NCBI RefSeq assembly: GCF_000720475.1
Contig: NZ_JOAP01000018.1
Location: forward strand, 55,273 to 119,272
Reading direction: 5' to 3'
DNA: 64,000 nt
Source of the DNA: Streptomyces aureocirculatus
GTDB taxonomy: Bacteria; Actinomycetota; Actinomycetes; Streptomycetales; Streptomycetaceae
Position numbers and translations under genes: made by a program. Below the pieces are notes generated by a model. The model did no database searches and was not told where the DNA came from. It saw only the letters and a program-made list of their open reading frames with translations. Numbering within the stretch: position 1 is the first letter of the stretch; the number at the start of each line of letters is the position of its first letter. Positions 34,593 to 43,730 of the stretch are shown here, one piece after another.

Positions 34593-35240
34593 TCAGTCGA
34601 AGATCGGGTCCTGTGTGCGCGTGCGCTTGATCTCGTAGAAGCCCGGTGTGGCGGCCACGAGGAGGGTGCCGTCCCACAGGCGGGCCGCGGCCTCGCCCTT
34701 GGGGGCCGGGGTGACCACGGGGCCGAAGAAGGCGACCTCCTCGCCGTCGGGTCCCGGCACCGCGATGACCGGGGTGCCGACCTCCTGGCCGACCTTCTCG
34801 ATGCCTTCCTTGTGGGAGGCGCGCAGGGCGGCCTCGTAGGGCGTGTCGTCCCAGTGGTCAAGGAGCGACGCGGGCAGCCCGACCTCCTTCAGGGCACCGG
34901 CCACTGCCTCCTTCGTGGGGCCCTCGCCCCGGTTGTGGACGCGGGTGCCGATGGCCGTGTAGAGGTCGCCGAGCACCTGGGCGCCGTGCTCCTCCTGGGC
35001 CGCGATGACGACGCGGACGGGACCCCAGGCGTGCTTCTCCAGCCACTCGCGGTACTCGTCGGGGAGTTCGTCCAGCTTGTCCTCGTTCAGGACGGCGAGG
35101 CTCATCAGGTGCCAGCGGACCTCGATGTCGCGGAGCTTCTCCACTTCCCTGACCCAGCGCGATGTCATCCAGGCCCATGGGCACGACGGGTCGAACCAGA
35201 AATCGACCGGGGTCCTGCCGCTCGTGGTGTTCTCAGCCAT
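34593..35240 (-). CDS. DsbA-fold oxidoreductase (mycothiol-dependent reductase family, Rv2466c-like)
   Basis: 215-residue thioredoxin-superfamily protein. FWFDPSCPWAWMTSRWV holds the active-site motif Cys20-Pro-Trp-Ala23, then a helical insertion and TPVIAVPGPDGEEVAFFGPV. Rv2466c of M. tuberculosis has the same frame with CPWC; here the second cysteine is alanine, so a one-cysteine (mixed mycothiol disulfide) mechanism is likely. Start ATG 35240 with AGGGAGAG upstream. A SigR-type promoter lies about 40-65 bp upstream of the start. Divergent from pepN paralogue 1. Confidence 0.87.
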   Translation of the reverse strand: MAENTTSGRTPVDFWFDPSCPWAWMTSRWVREVEKLRDIEVRWHLMSLAVLNEDKLDELPDEYREWLEKHAWGPVRVVIAAQEEHGAQVLGDLYTAIGTRVHNRGEGPTKEAVAGALKEVGLPASLLDHWDDTPYEAALRASHKEGIEKVGQEVGTPVIAVPGPDGEEVAFFGPVVTPAPKGEAAARLWDGTLLVAATPGFYEIKRTRTQDPIFD

Positions 35241-35278
35241 GTCTCTCCCTAAGGAATGTGTTCGAGGACTGGCCGAGA

Positions 35279-35306
35279 AACGTCGGGGGTGGGCCGGGGC
35301 ATTCCC
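35279..35306 (-). promoter_or_regulatory. SigR-type (thiol-stress) promoter
   Basis: On the minus strand GGGAAT (35306-35301), 19 bases, then GTT (35281-35279) fits the SigR consensus GGAAT-N18/19-GTT as I recall it. The predicted transcription start near 35270 gives a leader of about 30 bases to the DsbA-fold gene. Gene function (mycothiol-linked reductase) and promoter type agree. Confidence 0.65.
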
Positions 35307-35408
35307 GGATGTCCGCCGTTCGGGACGCATGCGAGGATCTGAGTCATTGAGAATTCGGACGTCGGTGTCAGACGTCAGTGTCATGCGAGCCACAAGGGAG
35401 TGCCGCCC

Positions 35409-38024
35409 GTGCCCGGTGAGAATCTGTCCCGTGACGAGGCCCAGGAGCGGGCCGCGCTGCTGTCCGTCGACGGGTACGAGGTCTTCCTCGACCTGCGCTC
35501 GGCGGTGGGCGAGAGCAACGGCGACGAAGGCGCCCCGCGCACATTCAGGTCGGTGACCACCCTCCGCTTCCGCTGCTCCGAGCCGGGGGCCGCCAGCTTC
35601 GCCGACCTGATCGCACCGAGCGTCACGGCCGTGTCCCTGAACGGCAAGGACCTGGACCCCTCCGAGGTCTTCGACGGCGCCCGCATCACCCTTGAGGACC
35701 TCCGCGAGGAGAACGAGCTCGTGGTGGACGCCCAGTGCGCCTACAGCCGCACGGGCGAGGGCATGCACCGCTTCGTCGACCCCGAGGACGGCGAGGTCTA
35801 TCTCTACACGCAGTACGAGCCCGCGGACTCCCGGCGCGTCTTCGCCAACTTCGAGCAGCCCGACCTGAAGGCACCCTTCCGCTTCTCCGCGCAGGCGCCG
35901 GAGGGCTGGACGGTGTGGAGCAACGGCGTGGGGGAACTGTCCGACGGCTGCTGGCAATTCGCCGAGACCAAGCCCATCTCGACATACATCACGGCGGTCG
36001 TCGCGGGCCCCTACCACTATGTGGAGGATTCCTACGAGCGCGTCCTCGACGACGGCACCCGCCTGGAGATCCCGCTCGGCGCGATGTGCCGCAAGGGCCT
36101 CGCCAAGCACTTCGACGCCGACGACATCTTCCTCGTCACCAAGCAGGGCCTGGACTTCTTCCACGACAACTTCGACTACCCGTACCCCTTCGGGAAGTAC
36201 GACCAGGCCTTCGTCCCCGAGTACAACCTCGGCGCGATGGAGAACCCCGGCTGTGTCACGTTCCGCGAGGAGTTCATCTTCCGCGGCCGCGTGACCCAGG
36301 CGTCGTACGAGCGCCGGGCCAACGTCATCCTGCACGAGATGGCGCACATGTGGTTCGGCGACCTCGTCACCATGCGGTGGTGGGACGACCTGTGGCTGAA
36401 GGAGTCCTTCGCCGACTTCATGGGGTCCTTCTCCATGGTCGAGGCGACGCGTTTCAGCAGCGGCTGGATCACCTTCGCCAACAACCGCAAGGCCTGGGCC
36501 TACCGCGCGGACCAGCTCCCCTCCACCCACCCCGTCACGGCCGACATCCGCGACCTGGAGGACGCCAAGCTCAACTTCGACGGGATCACGTACGCCAAGG
36601 GCGCCTCGGTCCTCAAGCAGCTCGTGGCGTACGCGGGCCGGGACGCCTTCCTGGAGGGCGCCCGCCGCTACTTCAAGCGGCACGCGTACGGCAACACCCG
36701 CCTCGGCGACCTGCTTTCCGTCCTGGAGGAGACCAGTGGCCGCGACATGACGACCTGGTCGCGGGCGTGGCTGCAGACGGCGGGCGTCAACTCCCTGACC
36801 CCGCAGGTGACCCTGAACGCCGACGGACGCGTCACCGAGCTCGCCGTGCTCCAGGAGGCCGCCGCGTCAGCCGCGTCCGAGGACGCGGCCGAGTCGCTCG
36901 GCGAGCTGCGTCCGCACCGCGTGGCCGTCGGCCTGTACCACCGCGGCGAGGGCGGCGCCCTCGTGCGGTACGCCCGCGCGGAGGTGGACGTCGAGGGTCC
37001 GCGGACCACGGTCGCCGAGCTTGCCGGGGTCGAGGCGCCGGAGCTGGTCCTGGTCAACGACGACGACCTGACGTACTGCAAGATCCGCTTCGACGAGACC
37101 TCCCTCGCCACGCTCCGCGCCCACCTGGGCGACATCACGGACCCGCTGGCCCGCGCCCTGTGCTGGTCGGCGCTGTGGAACCTCACGCGGGACGCGCTCA
37201 TGCCCGCCCGGGACTTCATCGGCCTGGTCCTGCGCTTCGCCGGCCAGGAGTCCGACATCGGCGTCCTGCAGATGCTGCACGCCTGGGCGAACTCCGCGAG
37301 GACGCACTACGCCGCCCCCGACTGGCGTGCGGAGGGCGGCAGGCTGCTCGCCGAGGGTGCCCTGCGGGAGCTGCGGCTCGCCGAGCCGGGCAGCCAGCAC
37401 CAGCTCACGTGGGCGCGCTTCTTCACCTCGGTGGCGTCGTCGGCGGCCGACCTCCAGCTCCTGCGGGGCTTCCTCGACGGCACGGCCAGGATCGACGGCC
37501 TCGAAGTCGATCAGGAGCTGCGCTGGACGTTCCTCGGCTCGCTCGCGTCCCGCGGGGCGGCGGACGAGCAGGCGCTCGCCACCGAACTGGCCCGTGACGA
37601 CACCGCGTCCGGCAAGCGGCATCAGGTCCGCTGCCTGGCCGCGCGGCCGTCCGCCGCGGTGAAGGCGCAGGCCTGGGCCTGTGTGGTGGAGTCCGACAAG
37701 CTGTCCAACGCGCTGGTGGAGGCGACCATCGCGGGCTTCCAGCAGCCCTCCCAGGCCGAGCTGACCGCGCCGTACGCGGCGCGGTACTTCGAGGTGATCG
37801 AGCGGGTGTGGGCCGAGCGGTCCATCCAGATCGGCATGGACGTGGTGCGGGGTCTCTTCCCGCATCTGCAGGACAGCCCGGAGACGCTGGCGGCGACGGA
37901 CGCGTGGCTCGGCTCGCACGAGCAGGCGCCGCCCGCGCTGCGGCGGCTTGTCCTGGAGTCGCGGGACGATCTGGCGCGGGCGCTGCGGGCGCAGCACTGT
38001 GATGGGGCCTCGGGCCCGGTGTAG
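35409..38024 (+). CDS. pepN: M1-family aminopeptidase N, paralogue 1
   Basis: 871-residue zinc aminopeptidase. Substrate motif GAMEN at 275-279, zinc site HEMAHMWFGDLVTMRWWDDLWLKESFADF, with His309, Glu310, His313 and the third ligand Glu 19 residues later. The C-terminal half is the helical ERAP1-like domain. Start GTG 35409 (VPGENLSRDEA) is chosen because AAGGGAG lies eight bases upstream and the start aligns with paralogue 2 at 61271 (VPGTNLTREEA). WDD and KESF replace the commoner WND and NESF. Cytoplasmic, peptide turnover. Confidence 0.94.
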   Translation: MPGENLSRDEAQERAALLSVDGYEVFLDLRSAVGESNGDEGAPRTFRSVTTLRFRCSEPGAASFADLIAPSVTAVSLNGKDLDPSEVFDGARITLEDLREENELVVDAQCAYSRTGEGMHRFVDPEDGEVYLYTQYEPADSRRVFANFEQPDLKAPFRFSAQAPEGWTVWSNGVGELSDGCWQFAETKPISTYITAVVAGPYHYVEDSYERVLDDGTRLEIPLGAMCRKGLAKHFDADDIFLVTKQGLDFFHDNFDYPYPFGKYDQAFVPEYNLGAMENPGCVTFREEFIFRGRVTQASYERRANVILHEMAHMWFGDLVTMRWWDDLWLKESFADFMGSFSMVEATRFSSGWITFANNRKAWAYRADQLPSTHPVTADIRDLEDAKLNFDGITYAKGASVLKQLVAYAGRDAFLEGARRYFKRHAYGNTRLGDLLSVLEETSGRDMTTWSRAWLQTAGVNSLTPQVTLNADGRVTELAVLQEAAASAASEDAAESLGELRPHRVAVGLYHRGEGGALVRYARAEVDVEGPRTTVAELAGVEAPELVLVNDDDLTYCKIRFDETSLATLRAHLGDITDPLARALCWSALWNLTRDALMPARDFIGLVLRFAGQESDIGVLQMLHAWANSARTHYAAPDWRAEGGRLLAEGALRELRLAEPGSQHQLTWARFFTSVASSAADLQLLRGFLDGTARIDGLEVDQELRWTFLGSLASRGAADEQALATELARDDTASGKRHQVRCLAARPSAAVKAQAWACVVESDKLSNALVEATIAGFQQPSQAELTAPYAARYFEVIERVWAERSIQIGMDVVRGLFPHLQDSPETLAATDAWLGSHEQAPPALRRLVLESRDDLARALRAQHCDGASGPV

Positions 38025-38069
38025 GGGGTAGGTCGTGTGGGCCAAGGGGTCGCCGCCCCCTTGGCCCAC

Positions 38070-38120
38070 CGCTCATCGCGCTGCGCGCTCGTCCTCGAAC
38101 GCCGGACGGGCCGAAATGCC
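38070..38120. repeat. Dispersed repeat, locus 4
   Basis: CGCTGCGCGCTCGTCCTCGA followed by ACGCCGGACGGGCCGAAA, single copy, in the 114-bp gap between convergent pepN paralogue 1 and the S1 protease. Confidence 0.65.
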
Positions 38121-38138
38121 CCTGGCCACCGGAGGGGC

Positions 38139-39212
38139 TCAGCCGATCTCGGCGCCGTAGTGGGCCAGGGCCTCGGTGACCGGGGCGAAGAAGGTCTGGC
38201 CACCGCTGGTGCAGTCGCCGGTGCCGCCGGAGGTCAGGCCGAGGGCGTCGCGGTCGGCGAACATGGCGCCGCCGCTGTCGCCCGGCTCGGCGCAGACGTC
38301 GGTCTGGATCAGGCCGTGCACGGTGCCCTGCGGGTAGGTGACGGAGGCGTTCAGGGCCTGGACGGATCCGTCGTGGAGCTGGGTCGTGCTCCCGCTGCGC
38401 TGCACCTGCTCACCGACGACGGCCTCGCGGGCGCCGGTGATCTCCTGGGCGCTGCCGTTGTAGAGGTTGACCTCGCTCGGGTGCGGCACATCGGCGGTGT
38501 ACTCCACGATGGCGTCGTCACTGCCGGGGAAACGGTAGTCGTCGACCACGCCGATGACGGGGCCGCCCTTGGTCTCGGACCAGATCCGGCCGGCGAGGGC
38601 GGCGCAGTGTCCCGCGGTGAGGAAGTACGGCTCGCCGTCCTTGACGACGTTGAAGCCGAGCGAGCAGCGGCTGTCACCGCTGTAGATGGCGTCGCCGCCG
38701 CGGATGAGGGGCCGGAACGTGCCCGCGGCGCGCTTGAGCACGGCCTTGCCGTCCTGGGCGGCGACGTGCCGCTTCAGTTGGTTCAGGGCCGCGCCCCCGA
38801 CCGTGCTGTCGGCGGTGACGACGACCTTGTTGAGTACCGGGTTCACCCCGCGTGCGGTGCCGGGGACGGCGCGCTCGCCGAGACTTCGCTGCACGGCGTT
38901 CAACTGGGCCTGGGAGTGCTTGACGTGCCGGGGCTCGGCGCCGGCGTCGCGGACCCGGTCGGCCTCGTCGTCGTCGAGGACGTTGACGACGAGCTTCTTG
39001 CCCGGGGTGTCGTAGTAGGCGCCCGCCGTCCTGGCGGGGTCGGCGGTCAGGGTGCGCGCGAGTTTGCTCGCCGAGGACGAGGTGAGGGTGGCCGGGGCGG
39101 GAGCGGGGTCGGCGGCGCTGGTGTTCGCCGCCGTCAGAGGGCCGGCGACCAGCGCGGCGACTCCGACTCCGATGAGGGTCAGGCGGCGCCTGCTCGCTCG
39201 TTGAGTGCTCAC
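38139..39212 (-). CDS. Secreted S1-family serine protease, streptogrisin type
   Basis: 357-residue chymotrypsin-fold exoprotease. Sec signal peptide 1-33 (RRRLTLIGVGVAALVAGPL...ANTSAA), a propeptide of about 135 residues, then the mature domain from about residue 170 (IRGGDAIYSGDSRCSLGF). Catalytic His202 (FLTAGHC), Asp233 (GSDDAIVEY), Ser313 (EPGDSGGAMF). Cysteines in CSLG, GHC, VCAEPG and DCTSGG can form the usual two or three disulfides. Start GTG 39212 with GGAGGT six bases upstream. It has its own promoter candidate. Confidence 0.94.
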   Translation of the reverse strand: MSTQRASRRRLTLIGVGVAALVAGPLTAANTSAADPAPAPATLTSSSASKLARTLTADPARTAGAYYDTPGKKLVVNVLDDDEADRVRDAGAEPRHVKHSQAQLNAVQRSLGERAVPGTARGVNPVLNKVVVTADSTVGGAALNQLKRHVAAQDGKAVLKRAAGTFRPLIRGGDAIYSGDSRCSLGFNVVKDGEPYFLTAGHCAALAGRIWSETKGGPVIGVVDDYRFPGSDDAIVEYTADVPHPSEVNLYNGSAQEITGAREAVVGEQVQRSGSTTQLHDGSVQALNASVTYPQGTVHGLIQTDVCAEPGDSGGAMFADRDALGLTSGGTGDCTSGGQTFFAPVTEALAHYGAEIG

Positions 39213-39338
39213 TCAGTACCTCCATGGGGGGTTGGGCCGCTCAAGTGGGGGGGGCGGCCTGGGGAGTTACCGAAGCTTGGCGCGGTGCACGGTCGGGGGT
39301 CACTCGACCACATCGCGTCCATGCCAAGCGTCGCGCCG

Positions 39339-39367
39339 AGTATGACAATACTGACCTTTACCCACAA
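39339..39367 (-). promoter_or_regulatory. Promoter candidate for the S1 protease
   Basis: Minus strand TTGTGG (39367-39362), 17 bases, CATACT (39344-39339), about 130 bp upstream of the start codon. It is the AT-richest part of the 320-bp divergent gap; nothing else is recognised in that gap. Confidence 0.45.
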
Positions 39368-39532
39368 GAGAGCACTATTCGCCTGAAGGCGCCCCCTGTT
39401 CACTCCCCACGCCCCCCGAACCCACTCTTTTCGGCTCTCGAACGCCCGTACTTTAGGACGGGGTTGTCCGGTTTTGTCGACGAGACGGTAACAGCGGTTA
39501 GCGGCCCGAGCGGGCGCGGGAATGGCCCCGTC

Positions 39533-40615
39533 ATGAACCACAACACCCCGCTTCACCCCCGCCCTCTGCGCCACCTCACCACCGCCCAGCGGCGCGTCAT
39601 GAGCACCGCCCAACTGCGCGAGCACGGCGTGTCCGGCACCGAGACCTCCGCGCGGTGCCGGCCTGAAGGGCCCTGGCAGCAGTTCCTGCCCGGCGTCGTC
39701 CTGCTCCACCCCGGCCCTGCGACCAGCGAGGAACGGCTGCACGGTGTGCTCCTGTTCGCCGGCAGGCCCCCGGCCGATGAGGTCGGAGGCGTCCCCGCGC
39801 AGCCCGGGCCCGGCGAACCGCACGCGGTGTACGCGGACGCGATGATCACGGGGCTCGCCGCACTGGCGCTGCACCGGTTCTCCTCCGCGCCGCCGCTGCC
39901 CTCCCTGGACCGCATCGACGTCCTGGTGCCCCGCACCCGGCGGTTGCGCTCCAGCGGCTGCGCCCGGCTCGTACGTACGCATGCGCTGCCCACTCCGCAA
40001 CAGATCACCGGACTCCCGGTCGCGCCGGTGGAACGGGCGCTCGCCGACGCGGTGGCCCTGCTCTCCGACGCGGGCGCGGTACGGCGGCTGCTCACCGAGG
40101 CGGTGCGCGGCGGGCACTGCGAACCCGCGTCCGCGGTACGGGAGTTGAACGCCGCGCGGCTCCTCACCCGGCCGCACGTGGTGGACGCGGTGGACACCCT
40201 GCTCGCCGAGGGTCGGGCGATCGCGGAGGACCGTCTTTACGCGCTGGTCCGTGAGTACGGGTTGCCCGACCCGCTGTGGAACGTCGACCTCCGGTTGCCC
40301 GGCGGACCGCACCTCGGCGGCGTCGACGCGTACTGGCCCGCGCACGCCGTCGCCGTCGATCTTGACACCAGGGCGCCTCGCCAGGGCGAGGACGACTCGG
40401 GGTGGTCCCTCATGGAGCGGAGCAGGGAGTTCGGCGAGTGGTCCGAGTACGCCCGCAAGCGCGAGCACTTGGAGCGCCTCGGGGTCACCGTCGTCCACAT
40501 CACCCCGAAGAAGCTCCGCGACACCGCCGAGCAGCAGGCCACGGTCGTACGGACGGCCCTGATGGCGGCCGCCGACCGGGAGCCCGCGGCGTACCTCGTG
40601 GTGCTGCCCAGATAG
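39533..40615 (+). CDS. DUF559/Vsr-like endonuclease-domain protein, AbiEi-like N-terminus (tentative)
   Basis: 360-residue protein. The N-terminal part begins like a winged-helix AbiEi antitoxin domain (TTAQRRVMSTAQLREHGVSG). The central part (RIDVLVPRTRRLRSSGC, VERALADAVALL) resembles actinobacterial AbiEi/DUF559 proteins. The C-terminus (GVDAYWPAHAVAVDLDTR ... EYARKREHLERLGVTVVHIT) is laid out like a very-short-patch/DUF559 nuclease, though the expected Glu is Asp. No cognate AbiEii toxin is adjacent. Start ATG 39533. Biological role not established. Confidence 0.6.
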   Translation: MNHNTPLHPRPLRHLTTAQRRVMSTAQLREHGVSGTETSARCRPEGPWQQFLPGVVLLHPGPATSEERLHGVLLFAGRPPADEVGGVPAQPGPGEPHAVYADAMITGLAALALHRFSSAPPLPSLDRIDVLVPRTRRLRSSGCARLVRTHALPTPQQITGLPVAPVERALADAVALLSDAGAVRRLLTEAVRGGHCEPASAVRELNAARLLTRPHVVDAVDTLLAEGRAIAEDRLYALVREYGLPDPLWNVDLRLPGGPHLGGVDAYWPAHAVAVDLDTRAPRQGEDDSGWSLMERSREFGEWSEYARKREHLERLGVTVVHITPKKLRDTAEQQATVVRTALMAAADREPAAYLVVLPR

Positions 40616-40963
40616 CGGCTGCGGCACGCTCGCCCGGGGTGACCTGCGCGCCCGGCGCAGGTCGCGCGGCGTGCTCGCGGCAGGGGGGCGCGCAGGCGCA
40701 CCCGCGGACGGCGCGGGTGCGCCCGACGCGCGCGCCCACCCCACCGCGCTTCGACTCCCCGCCGACTTGGCCCTGCGGGGCGCGTTCGCGTGACGCGGGG
40801 GGGCGGTTGCTTTCCGCCACGGGGGGCCGACTGCTCCCTGCCGCGGGTGCGGCGGCCGTTCCCTGCCACGCGCCGCGGCTGCTCCCCGGTGGGCGTGGCG
40901 GCTACCGCCGTGCGTCGCCGCTTCCGCCGCGCGCCGCGGGCACCCCCGCATCGCGCCGCCGCT
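40616..40963. other. Gene-free, extremely GC-rich spacer
   Basis: 348 bp between two convergent genes. It has local hairpins (GACCTGCGC...GCGCAGGTC near 40640 and GCGCACCCGC...GCGGGTGCGC near 40697) and many CCGC/GCGG runs. I see no coding signal beyond GC-driven open frames. Confidence 0.55.
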
Positions 40964-42748
40964 TCAGCCCTTGCGCAGGAGCAGTTCCGTGTTGCGGTCG
41001 CCCGGGTCGCCGCTCAGGGTGGGGCGGGCGCCCGGTGCGTTGAAGGACAGTTCGCGGTACAGCGCGGCGAGGCCGGTCTGCGACAGGTCGGTGAAGTCCG
41101 TGCGGTGCGGGGCGGCGGACTCGATGAGGGTGGTGAAGAGGGAGAGCGTTCCGTCGCGGTTGTCGACCAGTTCGATCACGCGGGCGAGCTGCGGGAAGTC
41201 GATGTGCGACGCGGTGGAGACCTCCCAGAAGGAGCCGTGTTCCGTGCGGTGCGGGGTGATGGCGTTCTTGTGGCTGTGGCCGTTCACCCAGGCGAGCACC
41301 GAACGGTGCCTGCCGAGCAGCGCCGCGACCTCGTCCCCGCCGTGCCGCTTTTCGCGCGGGCGCCGGGGATCGGTGTGCAGATTGCGCATGGACCGGCTGG
41401 TGTGGTGGCTGAAGACGATGGCGTACGAGGCGTCGCCGCTCCTCTCCACCTCCGTCAGGGTCCGCTCCAGCCAGCGCAGTTGGGACGTACCGAGGGAGCC
41501 CTCGTAGTGGCCGCCGGGGTCGGTGGTGTCCAGGCTGATGCCGAGGACGTCGTCGCTGATGCGGAAGGAGTAGTACTGGGTGCCGTCCGCCAGGTTCTGG
41601 CGGGTGTAGCCGTGGCCGACCGGGCCGCGGCCCCGGTGTGCCTGGTCGAGGTGGGCGCGGACGTACTCGGCGGGGGTGAAGGGGGCGCGCGCCTCGTCCG
41701 GCGTGACCGACCGCATGCGGCGGGCCTCGGACTTCAGGATGTCCTTGAACGTGGAGCCCTTCGGGTCGTGGCCCTTCTTGACGGTCTCCCACACGGCCGC
41801 GCCACGCGTCTCGTCGAGGGACATCAGCTTCTTGCCGCCGACGGCGAACTCCGCGAAGTACGGGTCCCCGGGCGCGTAACAGCCGCCGGGGAGGCTGTCG
41901 TGGTTGCCGACGGTGGAGTACCACGGCAGGTTGAGACCCGGGCTGTTCACCTCGCGGATCGCCGCCTCCAGGAAGCCGTGCAACCGCGGGAACCCGACGC
42001 CCTTGTCGGCGTCGCGCAGGGCCGCGTCCGGGTGCCAGTAGAGCTTCAGACCGCTGTCCTGTACGCCTTCGTAGTGGCGCGGGTCACCGGAGTTGGGGGT
42101 GACGCGGCCACCGCTCATCACCTTCAGGAACCAGTCCAGCTCGTTGCGGGAGTTGTTGTCCGTGTTGTCGCCCGTCGTCATGACGAAGTGCAGCGGGGCG
42201 CCGGTGGCGGGGGCGCCGCGCATGCCGTTCACCTGCTCGACCAGGGAGACCGCCCCCGCGACGGACAGCGCCTCCTGCGGGCGCCAGGCGCTTGCCGTCT
42301 GCGCGCGCAGGTACTCGTAGCGCAGCGGGTGCTGGACGTCCACCAGGTGCAGGTCGGTGAACTGCACGAAGGCGGCGAGCGCGGTGCGGCGGGCGGCGCG
42401 GTTGTCCTTGGCGTCCGCCAGGTCCGTGCGGACGACGCGGTCCCAGGCCGGGCCGTCGCCGAGCCGGCGGTAGCTCCCGTGCGGTCCGCGGGGTGCGGAG
42501 AACGTGGCGAGAGTGGTGCCCGAGCGGTACGGGGCGAGTGGGGCCGCGGGGGCCCTGCGGGACATCGGGACGGGCGCCGTCCCCTGGGCGGCCTCGCCGG
42601 AGCCCGCCCCGGGGCCGAGGGCGTATCCGGCTCCTGCGGAGAGGGTCACGGCGCCGGTCGCCGCGAGGAACGCGCGACGGTTCACTTTGGCGGCGGCGGA
42701 CGTGGTGGCAGTGGCTGCGGCGGTGGCCACAGAGCGTATCCGCGACAT
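40964..42748 (-). CDS. Tat-exported metallophosphoesterase
   Basis: 594-residue calcineurin-like phosphoesterase. Twin-arginine signal at residues 22-40 (VNRRAFLAATGAVTLSAG). Metal motifs: FVQFTDLHLVDVQHP (D-x-H), MTTGDNTDNN (GDxxD), TVGNHDSLPGG (GNHD), VFSHHTSR and VNGHSHKNA (GHxH). Length and the long insertions fit an actinobacterial extracellular family (TIGR03767 as I recall). Probably acts outside the cytoplasm on phosphoesters. Start ATG 42748 with GGGAGACG upstream. Confidence 0.9.
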   Translation of the reverse strand: MSRIRSVATAAATATTSAAAKVNRRAFLAATGAVTLSAGAGYALGPGAGSGEAAQGTAPVPMSRRAPAAPLAPYRSGTTLATFSAPRGPHGSYRRLGDGPAWDRVVRTDLADAKDNRAARRTALAAFVQFTDLHLVDVQHPLRYEYLRAQTASAWRPQEALSVAGAVSLVEQVNGMRGAPATGAPLHFVMTTGDNTDNNSRNELDWFLKVMSGGRVTPNSGDPRHYEGVQDSGLKLYWHPDAALRDADKGVGFPRLHGFLEAAIREVNSPGLNLPWYSTVGNHDSLPGGCYAPGDPYFAEFAVGGKKLMSLDETRGAAVWETVKKGHDPKGSTFKDILKSEARRMRSVTPDEARAPFTPAEYVRAHLDQAHRGRGPVGHGYTRQNLADGTQYYSFRISDDVLGISLDTTDPGGHYEGSLGTSQLRWLERTLTEVERSGDASYAIVFSHHTSRSMRNLHTDPRRPREKRHGGDEVAALLGRHRSVLAWVNGHSHKNAITPHRTEHGSFWEVSTASHIDFPQLARVIELVDNRDGTLSLFTTLIESAAPHRTDFTDLSQTGLAALYRELSFNAPGARPTLSGDPGDRNTELLLRKG

Positions 42749-42964
42749 GGCGCGTCTCCCCGGGTGCGAACGCGTCGGCAGTGGTCGCGGGAGGCTGTGG
42801 CCGGGGTCCGGCCGTGGCTTCCCGCTCGTACTGGATCGTTGGCAGTGGGGGTGGCCTGTGCGTGAACGACGCCGCAACGTGCGGCGCCGATCACCGTAAG
42901 TGGATCTGGGGGGACCCTGCGTGTGCACGCTTTGCTCTTCGGGGGGTGGGGGTGGCGTCGCTCC

Positions 42965-43165
42965 GTGTTCATGTGGCGGGGTAGTGGGCCCTCGCGGGGC
43001 GCCCCAGGCCCGCCCCTTCTCCGAAACCGGGGGCTGCCGCCCCCTGGACCCCCGCTCCATCGGCGCTCCGCGCCTCGTCCTCAAACGCCGGACGGGCTGA
43101 CTCAAACGCCGGACGGGCTGAAATCGCGCTCCGCGCCTCGTCCTCAGGCGCCGGGCGGGCTGCAA
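42965..43165. repeat. Dispersed repeat cluster, locus 5, with direct duplication
   Basis: Two adjacent perfect 21-bp copies of CTCAAACGCCGGACGGGCTG plus A at 43080-43100 and 43101-43121. A further degenerate copy (CTCAGGCGCCGGGCGGGCTG) lies at about 43143-43162. The preceding GCGCTCCGCGCCTCGTCCTC is itself repeated (about 43064 and 43126). It lies upstream of the phosphoesterase; the rest of the 395-bp gap (42749-42964) shows nothing specific. Confidence 0.75.
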
Positions 43166-43611
43166 GACCCCAGGTGGCCATGAGGCGGGCGGGCACGCCA
43201 CAGGGACAGGCCGATGTCGACCAGGCTCACGCGGTCGAGGGCGGCGACGTCGTCCAGGGGGTGCCACGCCGCCAGGTCCGTCGACCCCGACGTCTCGTGC
43301 CGCAGGGCACCCCCGGTGACCCGGCCCTCGTAGACGATGCGTACGCCGTGGAAGTCCGCGAGGGCCCCGAGCTGCCTCGGGTAGCGGCGGCGCAGGGAGT
43401 CCACGCCGAGGAGCGCGACCGGCTGCACGGTGTATCCGGTCTCCTCGTCGGCCTCCCTGATCACCGTGTCGTACGGGTCCTCGCCGTGGTCCATGCCGCC
43501 TCCGGGCAGCGTCCACCGCTTGCTCCCGTCTCCCGCCACCCAGCGGGCGAGCAGCACGGACCCGTCGCGTACGCATACGGCGTAGGCCGCCACCCTGAGT
43601 TCCTTGTGCAC
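43144..43611 (-). CDS. Nudix hydrolase
   Basis: 155-residue Nudix-fold pyrophosphohydrolase. Nudix box GGGMDHGEDPYDTVIREADE plus ETGY at residues 37-60 fits G-x5-E-x7-REUxEExGU. These enzymes cleave nucleoside diphosphates linked to another group, and may cleanse oxidised or modified nucleotides; substrate not predictable. Start GTG 43611. The 3' end runs into the repeat cluster, so the last dozen residues (HLGSCSPPGA) may derive from it. Divergent from the CGNR gene. Confidence 0.88.
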   Translation of the reverse strand: MHKELRVAAYAVCVRDGSVLLARWVAGDGSKRWTLPGGGMDHGEDPYDTVIREADEETGYTVQPVALLGVDSLRRRYPRQLGALADFHGVRIVYEGRVTGGALRHETSGSTDLAAWHPLDDVAALDRVSLVDIGLSLWRARPPHGHLGSCSPPGA

Positions 43612-43730
43612 GGGCCGACGTTAGACCGCGTACACCGGATAGGCACGCCCCGTTACTCGAACCGGTGACTTACCCTTGAGGGGTTAGATGGCCGCAGTGG
43701 GATGCAAGCGGACGGATGAAAGGAGCGGGC

